A stretch of 64,000 nucleotides of DNA from Octadecabacter arcticus 238 (GTDB lineage: Bacteria > Pseudomonadota > Alphaproteobacteria > Rhodobacterales > Rhodobacteraceae). The notes under the pieces were generated by a model. The model searched no databases. It had not been told where the DNA came from and saw only the letters and a list, made by a program, of their open reading frames with translations. Position 1 is the first letter of the stretch. The number at the start of each line of letters is the position of its first letter. The stretch lies in the NCBI RefSeq assembly GCF_000155735.2, contig NC_020908.1, forward strand, positions 4,463,501 through 4,527,500, given 5' to 3'. Positions 28,877 to 37,106 of this stretch are shown here, one piece after another. Made by a program: the position numbers and the translations under genes.

Positions 28877-28945
28877 TTTGTCACAAGATTGACCTTGGCT
28901 GAGGCCTACCAAAACAACGCCGATACGAAGGACAGGAAAGATATC

Positions 28946-29764
28946 ATGAAGTTAGGTTTGGGCAGCTATGCCTACCGTTGGTCGATCGGCATAAACGACC
29001 AGTTCCCTACGAAGCCACTGGATGCATTCGACCTTTTGGATCGTGCCGAGGCATTGGGGTTGGAGGTTGTGCAATATGCCGACAACATGCCGCTGGATCG
29101 CTATAGTGAAGCGGACCATCACAGGTTGTATGAAGTGGCACAGGTCAAAGGCCTGACACTTGAACTTGGTACCCAGTGTTTTGATGCAGAAGAAGTTGAC
29201 CGGTATCTGAAAATCGGTCAGCGCCTTCATTCTAAGATTATGCGTGTGGCATTGGACGAAGCTGATGGCCATATTTCCGTGTCCGAACTCGCCGAATTGC
29301 TACGTCCCCGCATCGACAAGGCCCGCGCCGCCGGCATGAAAATCGCGATCGAGAACCACTTTAATTACCCCTCCGCGCGAATGATCGAGCTGCTGGACAA
29401 AGTGAACGATGACCATCTTGGCGTCTGTCTTGATGTCGCAAATTCCATTTGTGCCAACGAGTGGCCCGAAGAAACCATCGCGATGCTTGCGCCATACACA
29501 ATCAATCTGCACTTGAAGGACTACGAAATCACGCCCGACAAAAATGGGGTCGGTTTTCGCATCCATGGTGTCCTTCTTGGACAAGGCCGTGCGCCTATCG
29601 ATTGGACGTTGGACATGCTCAAACATTGCCCAGCGGATATGAGCGTCATTCTCGAACATTGGTTGATGATTGATGACGAAGGTCTGGACGTTGCTGTCGC
29701 AAAAGAACAGCCATGGATCGAACAAACCGTTTTAGCCGCCAAAGACTACGTAAAAGGACGATAA
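28946..29764 (+). CDS. TIM-barrel sugar-phosphate isomerase/epimerase (LerI-like candidate)
   Basis: This 272-residue protein of the xylose-isomerase-like barrel family has metal-site residues in KIAIENHFNYPSARMIEL, LGVCLDVANSICANEW, NLHLKDYEI and VILEHWLM. ATG 28946 follows AGGAAAG; an earlier in-frame start at 28889 has no ribosome site. It stands directly before a DhaK-DhaL kinase gene. Such pairs act on L-erythrulose in characterised tetritol pathways (LerI and LerK), so I infer an erythrulose-phosphate isomerase. Hydroxypyruvate- or oxo-tetronate-isomerase activity is possible. Confidence 0.7.
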   Translation: MKLGLGSYAYRWSIGINDQFPTKPLDAFDLLDRAEALGLEVVQYADNMPLDRYSEADHHRLYEVAQVKGLTLELGTQCFDAEEVDRYLKIGQRLHSKIMRVALDEADGHISVSELAELLRPRIDKARAAGMKIAIENHFNYPSARMIELLDKVNDDHLGVCLDVANSICANEWPEETIAMLAPYTINLHLKDYEITPDKNGVGFRIHGVLLGQGRAPIDWTLDMLKHCPADMSVILEHWLMIDDEGLDVAVAKEQPWIEQTVLAAKDYVKGR

Positions 29765-29765
29765 G

Positions 29766-31514
29766 ATGACCGAAGATATTCGTACTAAGAAGCTGATCAA
29801 TGCGCCCGACGATATCATTTCCCAAGCCATCGAAGGCATGTTGTCTGCTCATCCCGATTTATTGACAGTTGAAGGTGCCACCAGACGTGCAGTGGTCGCT
29901 AAAGATGGTCCGCGGGATGGCAAAGTCGGCATCATTATCGGCGGTGGTTCAGGGCATGAACCAGCGTTTGCCGGATATGTCGGGCGTGGGCTTGCCGATG
30001 CCGCCGCGGTCGGAAATGTGTTTGCGTCGCCTTCACCCGAACAGATTGTCGATGCTGCCCGTGCCGCCGATGGTGGGGCTGGGGTCTTGTTTGCTTACGG
30101 CAATTATACTGGCGATGTGATGAATTTCGATATGGCTGCGGAAGAATGCGAAAGCATTGGCATTCCGGCCCTTTCGATTCCAGTCACCGATGATGTGGCG
30201 TCTGCGCCCAAAGGGCGTGAAAATGAACGCCGCGGGATTGCGGGCGACTTTTTTGTTTTCAAGATTGCCGGTGCCGCTGCTGAAGTAGGCTATGATCTGG
30301 ACGCGTGTTTTGGCGCCGCCAAACGTGCCAACCAAAATTGCCGGTCGATGGGCGTTGCCCTGACCGCGTGTTCATTGCCACAAACCGGTAAACTCAATTT
30401 CGAAATTGGCCATGACGAAATGGAAGTGGGAATGGGCGTCCATGGCGAACCCGGGATGCGTCGCGGCAAGCTGGAAACAGCCGATGAGGTCACAAATGAA
30501 TTGGTCGAACTAACTCTGGCCGATATGCCGTTGACCTCAGGTGATGAAGTCGCGGTTCTGGTCAATGGGTTGGGTGCAACCAGCCTTCTGGAATTATACA
30601 TCATTCACCGCCAAGTCGCCAAGATCCTCAGCGACAGGGGTGTTGGCATTCATTATTCATGGGTTGGCGAATACTGCACTTCGCTTGAAATGGCGGGTGC
30701 TTCCGTCACGTTTTTGAAATTGGACGATGAGTTGAAACGCCTTCTGGACACACCTTGCCGCACGGCATCGCTGACTGTTGCTGGCGCGCTTGAGACCAAA
30801 GGTGTTCACACCAAACGAAACCACGATACCGCGCAAGCAGACGTCAGGGTGGATCGTAGTACACTTGCGACTGACGGTAGCATCACGCCCGAGCTGTTCC
30901 GGACCATGATGCTGCGTGTTGCGGACCAAATACGTGAAAATCGTGACTGGCTGTCCGAACTTGACGGTGTGATCGGTGATGGCGATCACGGCGTGACCAT
31001 GGACATCGGTTGGAGCGCGGTCCGCAAGGTTATTAGCGAACCATTAGACAATACGATCACAGAGACGTCGCATCTTATTGCCAAGACATTCCTTGACGCG
31101 GTCGGCGCGTCCTCGGGGCCGTTGTATGCGTCAGCGTTTCAGTATGCGGGCACGGCGGTGTCTGACCGTCTGAACCTTGATACGAAAGCATTGGCGGCGT
31201 GGATTGAAGGCATCTGTATCGGAATACAATCGCGCGGTGGCGCCCAGATTGGCGATAAGACCATGATTGACGCGTGGGCTCCTGCCGTCACGAAGGCCCA
31301 AGAAGCACAGATCGCTGGTGCGGACATGTTGGGCTGTCTGGATGCGGCCTGCGCCGGTGCGCGTGACGGACGGGATTATTCCGCCACAATCGAAAGCCGC
31401 CGTGGTCGTTCGGCCAAGCTTGGAGAGCGCTCAATCGGGCACGTCGATCCCGGTGCAGCATCTACGGTTGTTGTCCTTGAAGCGATGAAGTCCGCATTGC
31501 AGGTGTCTTCTTAG
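29766..31514 (+). CDS. Dihydroxyacetone/erythrulose kinase, fused DhaK and DhaL domains
   Basis: This 582-residue protein has a DhaK domain (IIIGGGSGHEPAFAGYVG; LFAYGNYTGDVMNFDMAAEE; GMGVHGEPGMRR with the substrate-binding histidine) and a C-terminal ATP-binding DhaL domain (IGDGDHGVTMDIGWSAV with the magnesium aspartates; GASSGPLYASAF; GDKTMIDAW). The fused form is ATP-dependent. It starts one base after the isomerase stop. The substrate may be dihydroxyacetone or L-/D-erythrulose; the TRAP-isomerase-kinase order suggests erythrulose. Confidence 0.85.
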   Translation: MTEDIRTKKLINAPDDIISQAIEGMLSAHPDLLTVEGATRRAVVAKDGPRDGKVGIIIGGGSGHEPAFAGYVGRGLADAAAVGNVFASPSPEQIVDAARAADGGAGVLFAYGNYTGDVMNFDMAAEECESIGIPALSIPVTDDVASAPKGRENERRGIAGDFFVFKIAGAAAEVGYDLDACFGAAKRANQNCRSMGVALTACSLPQTGKLNFEIGHDEMEVGMGVHGEPGMRRGKLETADEVTNELVELTLADMPLTSGDEVAVLVNGLGATSLLELYIIHRQVAKILSDRGVGIHYSWVGEYCTSLEMAGASVTFLKLDDELKRLLDTPCRTASLTVAGALETKGVHTKRNHDTAQADVRVDRSTLATDGSITPELFRTMMLRVADQIRENRDWLSELDGVIGDGDHGVTMDIGWSAVRKVISEPLDNTITETSHLIAKTFLDAVGASSGPLYASAFQYAGTAVSDRLNLDTKALAAWIEGICIGIQSRGGAQIGDKTMIDAWAPAVTKAQEAQIAGADMLGCLDAACAGARDGRDYSATIESRRGRSAKLGERSIGHVDPGAASTVVVLEAMKSALQVSS

Positions 31515-31671
31515 ACGCTGAAACTTGCTTTGCATCTCGCTCAATCGACACGTCACGCAAGACGGCGTCAACTGGGCGGGGTGCTACCCAAAATGCGCCC
31601 AACGCCATTGGGCCCAAAAGCTATCAACGCGTCCACTGGTAGATGAGGTTTTAGATGTGCCGAGAACCGAT

Positions 31672-32580
31672 TTAGGACTCTTTTGGTGAAACGACGTTGC
31701 TGCCGGTCATTGCTTCGTAGGCTTTGACAACAGCAGAGTCATCCAGCTTACCGTGCCCCATTCCGCAAGCCCCGACCAACATTTGAAATGCCGCTGCCGA
31801 CAAAGGTAATGGCATGTTATTCTCGCGGCCTGTTTGCAGGACCAACCCAACGTCTCTCACAAAGATCTCGACGGTTGAGCGCGGCGCATAGTCGTCGTCA
31901 AGGATATGAGGCACGCGATCGTTGAACATCCAGCTTTGACCAGCCGATTGAGACACGATGTCGAATAATTTTTGTGGATCGCATCCGGCCTTGCTGCCAA
32001 GCGCCATAAGTTCGGCGGCGGCGACAAGATGCACGCCGGCGGCCAATTGATGGACGACTTTGTAGGTCGCGCCCATTCCTGGTTCTCGTCACAAATCGTG
32101 GACGGTTTTCGAAATGGCCTTCAAGATGGGTCCTGCGGTATCGAACGCCTTCTCAGAACCAGAGCACATAAGCGTCAATGTGCCAGCCTCTGCGCCAACC
32201 TTGCCACCCGAAACAGGGGCATCCAAGAATTCAAGACCAAGGCCAATGACCCGTTCCCCAAGTGCGCGGGCCTCAGAGGGTGCCACCGTGGAGCAGAGCA
32301 TTACGGTTGCGCCCTTCGTCATACTGGCGGCAGCGTTCCAGCCGCCGAACAACACGTCTTCTGCCTGCGCGGCGTTCACAACCATCAGCAGCAATACATC
32401 GACACCCGTGGCCGCGTCTGTCGCAGTAAGTGAGGCTTGGCCGCTTGCTTCGGTCAAAGCAGTGCGTGCACCTGGAAATACATCATACCCTTTGACAGGA
32501 ATATCGGCGTCAAGAATGTTACGTGCCATCCCCAAGCCCATTGAGCCCAAACCAATCACTCCAACAGTTCGCAACGCCAT
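31672..32580 (-). pseudogene. 3-hydroxyisobutyrate/L-threonate dehydrogenase family (LtnD-like), split by an in-frame TGA
   Basis: From ATG 32580 the frame reads the NAD-binding VGVIGLGSMGLGMARNIL and LDAPVSGGKVGAEAGTLTLM as far as KTVHDL. There a TGA at 32091-32089 interrupts it. The same frame continues REPGMGATYKVVHQLAAGVH, with the catalytic lysine, to a normal end at 31672, 302 codons in all. Relatives have glycine at this place, so one GGA to TGA change explains it. It lies opposite to the kinase gene and would belong to tetronate oxidation. Confidence 0.85.
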
Positions 32581-32798
32581 TTACTTGATCTCCAGAGTTT
32601 GAAATTTTGCGCGAAACGCGTGTGACAGATAAACATGTCCGAGCAATCTTCCTTATTGTAAGTTTGGGGCAGATTACGCTTCAATACTGGTTTCTTAATG
32701 ATCAGTTAAGGTGTGCTTCACCTATCATCAGTTGGCACGAGCCATCTTAGAGCGCCGCGGTCCCTAGCGGTTCGGTCACGGATTTCGCCCTGACTCCA

Positions 32799-32867
32799 AT
32801 GCGCATTGTCTTTGCTCTAACCATTCTGAGCGCGCCGCTGACGGCAGTCATGGGCCTTGTTGCATAG
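32799..32867 (+). other. Possible 5' stump of an exported-protein gene cut by IS5
   Basis: An ATG at 32799 opens MRIVFALTILSAPLTAVMG, which looks like a signal peptide, and reads into the IS5 end at 32853 where it stops at TAG. No convincing ribosome site is present, so this is weak. The rest of 32581-32852 contains only a small inverted repeat AGGTG-TGCTT-CACCT near 32716. Confidence 0.25.
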
Positions 32868-33951
32868 ATCAAGGTCAACTCGGAACGCGCCCTACCCGAG
32901 ACGGAATTCAGGCGGTGCGTTCAAAACTTGGGCGGCCAAGGCCGATTATCCGGTTGAGAACCCGAACGCCAATCCTGGCTTCTGTTTTCTGATTTTCGAA
33001 GTTGCGCGCCTTTAGCTTCGGCCCAATAACTGTTTTCCAGCGGCCCATGAGAGTTTCGCCCCGGCTGCGGCGATTGTAGCCAGTGGCTTTTTGCCAGGCC
33101 ATCCGCCCGCGAGCTGCGATCTCGGCTACATGACAGTCACGTTCCGTCGGATCTTTGGGCGCATTGGGGCTCAGTATTGCGTTTTTGGGAGGTGGGATCG
33201 TGACCTCGATCGTCGATCCGAACCGAGTGGCAAGCAATTCAGATGTTGGTTCTCCGTCGTAAGCTCCATCTGCAAGGAACAGATCAACAGGACCGTCGAC
33301 TTGATCCAACAGGTCTGGCAGCGCCGTCGGATCGCCGACGTCATCCTTGGTTAGATCACAGCAGACGATCTCGCCACTGACAAGATCAAGACCGAGGTGG
33401 AGCTTACGCCAAGAGCGCCGTTTGCGCTTTGTTTTGTGCTTTTCCTCGAGCCAGTCACCCTCGCCGAAGATTTTTAGGTCAGTACTGTCCACGACCAAAT
33501 GGACTAGCTTACCGCCTCCGGGCTTCTGCGTCGCACGCAGTGTTAGCCCACTGCTCCTGCGCGATAAGGTGGAGAAATCAGGCACTGCGATCTCAACCCC
33601 AAGCAACCCCGCGATACTGCGCATCAGGCCTTGGGTCTGGCGCAGCGGTTGTTTGAAAACCACGCCCAGCGTCAGACAAATCTCAACCGCTAGGTCCGAA
33701 TACTTCCGCTGGCTACCTCGGATTGTCCGAGGCGGTGCCGACCACAGGCCAAGCGCGTCTTTGCTGATCCAGACAGTCAGATCACCGCGTTGTCGCAGGC
33801 CTTCGTTGTGTTCGGACCAGTTGGTCACCCGTTGCTTTTGCTTCGTGATCTTGTCACGACGAGCGGCGTTGAACTTGTGCGGCATTTACAGCATCCTGAA
33901 AGGAACAAAGCGCCTCGATATCAGCGCAGGGGCGATCCCTGCAACAACGCC
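32853..33951 (-). mobile_element. IS5-family insertion sequence, intact copy
   Basis: The element runs from GGCCTTGTTGCATAGATC to the complement of GGCGTTGTTGCAGGGATC. It carries an uninterrupted transposase gene. The copy truncated at 62807-63285 is almost identical and lies in the same orientation. The copy at 19671 is inverted relative to it. No clear target duplication is visible. Confidence 0.88.
32908..33885 (-). CDS. IS5-family transposase
   Basis: This 325-residue protein starts MPHKFNAARRDKITKQKQ. The DDE residues are spread over VVDSTDLKIFGEGDW, LFLADGAYDGEPTSELL and YNRRSRGETLMGRWK. The segment GEGDWLEEKHKTKRKRRSWR, missing in part from the copy at 19736, is complete here. It is probably active and could mobilise the other copies. 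Confidence 0.92.
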   Translation of the reverse strand: MPHKFNAARRDKITKQKQRVTNWSEHNEGLRQRGDLTVWISKDALGLWSAPPRTIRGSQRKYSDLAVEICLTLGVVFKQPLRQTQGLMRSIAGLLGVEIAVPDFSTLSRRSSGLTLRATQKPGGGKLVHLVVDSTDLKIFGEGDWLEEKHKTKRKRRSWRKLHLGLDLVSGEIVCCDLTKDDVGDPTALPDLLDQVDGPVDLFLADGAYDGEPTSELLATRFGSTIEVTIPPPKNAILSPNAPKDPTERDCHVAEIAARGRMAWQKATGYNRRSRGETLMGRWKTVIGPKLKARNFENQKTEARIGVRVLNRIIGLGRPSFERTA

Positions 33952-34006
33952 CAAGCGAACCCTAAGTTCTGGGAATTGGAGATGTGGACCTACTACTTTG
34001 CCCTTG

Positions 34007-35545
34007 TTATCCTATCGCTGCTGTTTCTTGATCCTTAAGCGCATCTGCAAGAAACTTTGCGAATGGCACGATATTTTCTCGGACGCTTGCGGCTTCCAGC
34101 GCGGTCATGTAGGCGGCGCGGTTTTCGACTTTTATCACCGTCCATGGTTGTCCTGCTGCAGCCAACATCACATTCATCAAGAACCGAGCCGTACGGCCGT
34201 TCCCATCTAAGAACGGATGTATGAATACAAAGATGAAATGACCGAGCACTACACGAACCGCAGGATTGGTCTCCACCCGTAGAAGCTCGAAGAACACTGG
34301 CATACATTCACGGACGGCTTCGGCGCTCATCGGCACATGCTGAGAACCCCGAATATAGACTGGCGCGTTTCGATAGCCCGCAAGCTGCGCCGCCTTCAGA
34401 ATGCCCGCCCCCACAGATGGCGTGAACAACGCCCGGTACCATGCTGTCAGATCACGCTCTGCGACTTCTCCAACATCTTCACCTTCAAGAACGGCGCGCA
34501 CGCTTTCACGTACGCTTTGAAACGCCTCCCAATAGCCGCGTGCCGCAAGTGCATCTTTCATCGCAAGATCTTCTTTGTCACCATCCGAGTTCCAACCTCC
34601 TGAGCGCACTTTCTCAATCAGTTCGGGTGAGACCCGATAGCCCTCGATGGACAGCGAATGATAGGCATCGGTCACATAGATTTCATCCATCGCGGTCAGA
34701 TAGGCTTCGGCGTCATTTGTGATCGGCTGAGCGGCAGGAAAATGCGCGATCACTGCTTCGCGCATGGCTTCCCACTTTAACCGGATGCGGTGCACATGCG
34801 GTGACGTTTCCCGCCCGGCATTGAGGACAGTCACGCTTTCCGCAAACGGATCGCTCATCCGCACATCATGTGACGCCGCTTTCATAGTTGAGACGATTTC
34901 GTCGGCAATTCTTGTCTTGCCAATACTTCGAAACGCCCCCGCCAATCGCCCTGCTGCACTGGTGTGGCCACCCTCCAAAAGTCGAGCCAAGAGGGCAGAA
35001 GCATCTAGTATAATAGCTAGGATCGTCCGCGCATCTGTCGCGTTCTGTTTGAAGAAATTTTCAGGAACAAGGATCAATGCCTCTTCTATTGAGAACAAGC
35101 GTAACCCATCTTTAACGACAAGCGAGTCTCCCCGCGCAAACGTCGCACGGGTCTCGAAGATCGAGGTCTTGTGTGGGAAGTCAGTTTTCATATTGCCCGC
35201 CTTCGGGGCTCGGACGAGCAGCTGCACCGGGACTGCCGTATCGCCTGCATGCAACTTCAGGGACTGCTCGGGTGACAACGACCAATCCTCACCAAATCGA
35301 TCCGAGAGGTATTGGGCACAGAACCCCCAGAAGGAGGTGTACCAAGCGGTGCTTTCACCGACGCGTTCGTCAGGCCGGGACATGATGTACCAGCCTTTGA
35401 TCACTTCTTTTATAAATCCAGCTTTCAGCAGTCGTTCCCGATGGGTTCTGGTCAAATTGGTAGACCTAATAGCGATGACACCCTTTGACTGAAGGTCGCT
35501 GATAACCTCCAAGGACTCCGCCAATTTCTCCGCTGCACTTGCCAT
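34007..35545 (-). CDS. Fic-domain protein with N-terminal AbiEi-like winged-helix domain
   Basis: This 512-residue protein has two parts. Residues 1-110 (VISDLQSKGVIAIRSTNLTR, then LLKAGFIKEVIKGWYIM) resemble the winged helix and following domain of AbiEi-type antitoxin/regulator proteins. The C-terminal half is a Fic domain with the catalytic loop HPFLDGNGRTARF at 443-455, matching HPFx(D/E)GNGRxxR. An upstream inhibitory helix carries SLSIEG at 297-302, fitting the (S/T)xxxE(G/N) autoinhibition motif. It probably transfers AMP to proteins and may self-regulate. GGAGG precedes ATG 35545. Confidence 0.85.
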   Translation of the reverse strand: MASAAEKLAESLEVISDLQSKGVIAIRSTNLTRTHRERLLKAGFIKEVIKGWYIMSRPDERVGESTAWYTSFWGFCAQYLSDRFGEDWSLSPEQSLKLHAGDTAVPVQLLVRAPKAGNMKTDFPHKTSIFETRATFARGDSLVVKDGLRLFSIEEALILVPENFFKQNATDARTILAIILDASALLARLLEGGHTSAAGRLAGAFRSIGKTRIADEIVSTMKAASHDVRMSDPFAESVTVLNAGRETSPHVHRIRLKWEAMREAVIAHFPAAQPITNDAEAYLTAMDEIYVTDAYHSLSIEGYRVSPELIEKVRSGGWNSDGDKEDLAMKDALAARGYWEAFQSVRESVRAVLEGEDVGEVAERDLTAWYRALFTPSVGAGILKAAQLAGYRNAPVYIRGSQHVPMSAEAVRECMPVFFELLRVETNPAVRVVLGHFIFVFIHPFLDGNGRTARFLMNVMLAAAGQPWTVIKVENRAAYMTALEAASVRENIVPFAKFLADALKDQETAAIG

Positions 35546-35546
35546 C

Positions 35547-35753
35547 TCACAAACCCTCCACCTGTTCGGTCGTTAGGGTTTGAAGCTGTAGTATGTTTAG
35601 GGTTTCATGTCGATCACTTTTTAGGTTTTTGAGTTGTGCAATCTTTAGGATATTAAACCCTATCAAGAAAAAAACGGCACCGTACATGTCATCATTGATG
35701 TACAGATATACGTTTTCTGCGCTGTGCAAACACACGTAATCTCTGTCGATCAT
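35547..35753 (-). other. Possible 68-codon ORF directly ahead of fic, containing an 8-residue periodic segment
   Basis: The minus strand is open from ATG 35753 to a TGA at 35549-35547, one base before the fic ATG (TGAGATG). It would encode a hydrophobic middle (MYGAVFFLIGFNILK) and a tail with period eight produced by the 24-bp DNA repeats. Composition is AT-rich compared with neighbours. It could be a leader or small antitoxin-like peptide, or simply non-coding operator DNA. No family is recognised. Confidence 0.3.
35574..35655. repeat. Four TTTAGGnTTT-type repeats at exact 24-bp spacing in front of fic
   Basis: TAGGGTTT begins at 35574 and 35598, TAGGTTTT at 35622 and TAGGATAT at 35646, each 24 bases apart. 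That puts them on nearly the same face of the helix about every second turn. The inverted word AAACCCTA lies at 35655, and AAACCCT at 35551 next to the ribosome site. The array starts 29 bases before the fic ATG and is a strong candidate operator for the Fic protein's own winged-helix domain. Confidence 0.65.
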
Positions 35754-35817
35754 TACCGCGCTTACCCTGCTTCACCTAAGATACTATCAGATCGCGTGCC
35801 TTGTGACCCAGCAGGCA

Positions 35818-36417
35818 TTATTCATCAATGACGCCCACCCCGGCATCGTCCAACAGCTCCCGATCTGGCAGATCTCGCAGGCTTTCGAGATCAAACGCCA
35901 CGAGGAATTTCTCCGTCGTCACGAAGGTGTAAGGCGCACCTCTACGGGGACTGCGCGGCCCGGTGGCAATGAGATCCCGCGCATGCAGCCGCCCAATCAA
36001 ATCACGGCTGATCTCTTTACCAAAAATGTCCTTCAGCCCATCGCGGGTAATAGGCTGATTGTAGGCCACAGCGGCCAAAACAGCGACGTCAAATTCGCGC
36101 AAATCCAAATCCTGTCCGCCCACATCCGCCGCGGCGCGGATCACATCGGCATAAGTCGCGCGCGTCCGCAGCATCCAGCCACCAGCAACTGCCGCAAGCT
36201 CATAGGGTCGGTCGACCACATCCGCGTTGAGATATTCAATCAACAGATCAACTGAAACCCCCTGCCCCACGACACGGGCCAAGTCTTCGCGCGGTACCGG
36301 CGACGCGCTGGCAAACAGAACCGCCTCGATCCGGCGCATCCATTCCCGCCAACGCAGTTCATGCGGCAGGTCTTCCAGCTCGCGGTCGATATCTGCGTCA
36401 GGCCGATCCGTTGCCAT
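35818..36417 (-). CDS. ScpB-like protein (SMC-Scp complex subunit family)
   Basis: This 199-residue protein has the two ScpB winged helices: RRIEAVLFASASPVPREDLA, then LRTRATYADVIR, then LDLREFDVAVLAAVAYNQPI and RGAPYTFVTTEKFLVAFDL. ScpB dimers bind the SMC-ScpA ring that compacts chromosomes. No scpA lies beside it, as in plasmid-borne homologues. ATG 36417 follows the TGA of an upstream frame ending RRDTFRLYGV (36419-36450), the tail of a gene cut by the IS6 copy. An in-frame start at 36501 lies within IS6 and is rejected. Confidence 0.78.
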   Translation of the reverse strand: MATDRPDADIDRELEDLPHELRWREWMRRIEAVLFASASPVPREDLARVVGQGVSVDLLIEYLNADVVDRPYELAAVAGGWMLRTRATYADVIRAAADVGGQDLDLREFDVAVLAAVAYNQPITRDGLKDIFGKEISRDLIGRLHARDLIATGPRSPRRGAPYTFVTTEKFLVAFDLESLRDLPDRELLDDAGVGVIDE

Positions 36418-36450
36418 CTCAGACCCCGTACAGCCGGAAGGTGTCGCGCC

Positions 36451-37106
36451 GGCTCTGTCGCAAAGTTTTTGGGTCTTTTTTCTGAGATGGAAATGTAACA
36501 CTGGTTTTCACTGGGGCGACGCAAAAGAAACAGGCGGAACGATGGTTGATTTTAAAGGCGCGCATTATCCAAAAGGTGTGATCGTCCACGCAGTGTTTTT
36601 CTACGTCCGGTATGCCGTCTCGTACCGCGATCTTGAAGAGATATTGGCAGAGCGTGGTGTGTCCGTCGATCACGCCACCCTGAATCGCTGGGTTGTGAGA
36701 TATTCACCGTTGATCGCCGCAAAGGCCCAGGCCAAGAAGCGACCAGCAGCCGTTTCCTGGCGGATGGATGAAACTTACATCAAGGTCAAAGGCAAGTGGA
36801 CGCACTATTACCGCGCTATCGACCAATTTGGGAAAACTCTTGATTTCATGCTCTCTGAGCACCGAGACGAAGCAGCGGCCGCCGCATTCTTCACCCGCGC
36901 AATCGGCAACAACGGCTTCCCCGACAGAGTTGTGATCGACAAAAGTGGGGCAAATCTCGCCGGGTTACAAAACATGAATTGCCTGCTGATTTTGAACGGG
37001 TGGTTCTGGTTGATCGAAGTCCTGCAGGTCAAATATCTTCATAACATAATTGAGCAGATCACCGTTCCATCAAGAAGTTGACACGGCAAATGAAGGGGTT
37101 CAAATA
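36451..37106 (+). pseudogene. IS6-family element, frameshifted and 3'-truncated
   Basis: The left repeat GGCTCTGTCGCAAAG starts at 36451. The transposase starts at ATG 36542 (MVDFKGAHYPKGVIVHAVFF) and reads through [12 protein letters not shown] and VVIDKSGANLAGL to NIIEQ. There one base is missing (GAGCAGATCACC for GAGCAGGATCACC) and the frame fails just before the catalytic glutamate region. The rest is cut by an IS5 end at 37107. It is a different IS6 subtype from the copy at 21477. Confidence 0.85.

Noticed and set aside
32089..32091. TGA in the LtnD-like gene as a selenocysteine or readthrough codon
   Set aside because: Relatives have glycine, not cysteine, at this position. The family does not use selenocysteine, and no SECIS-like hairpin is evident after it.
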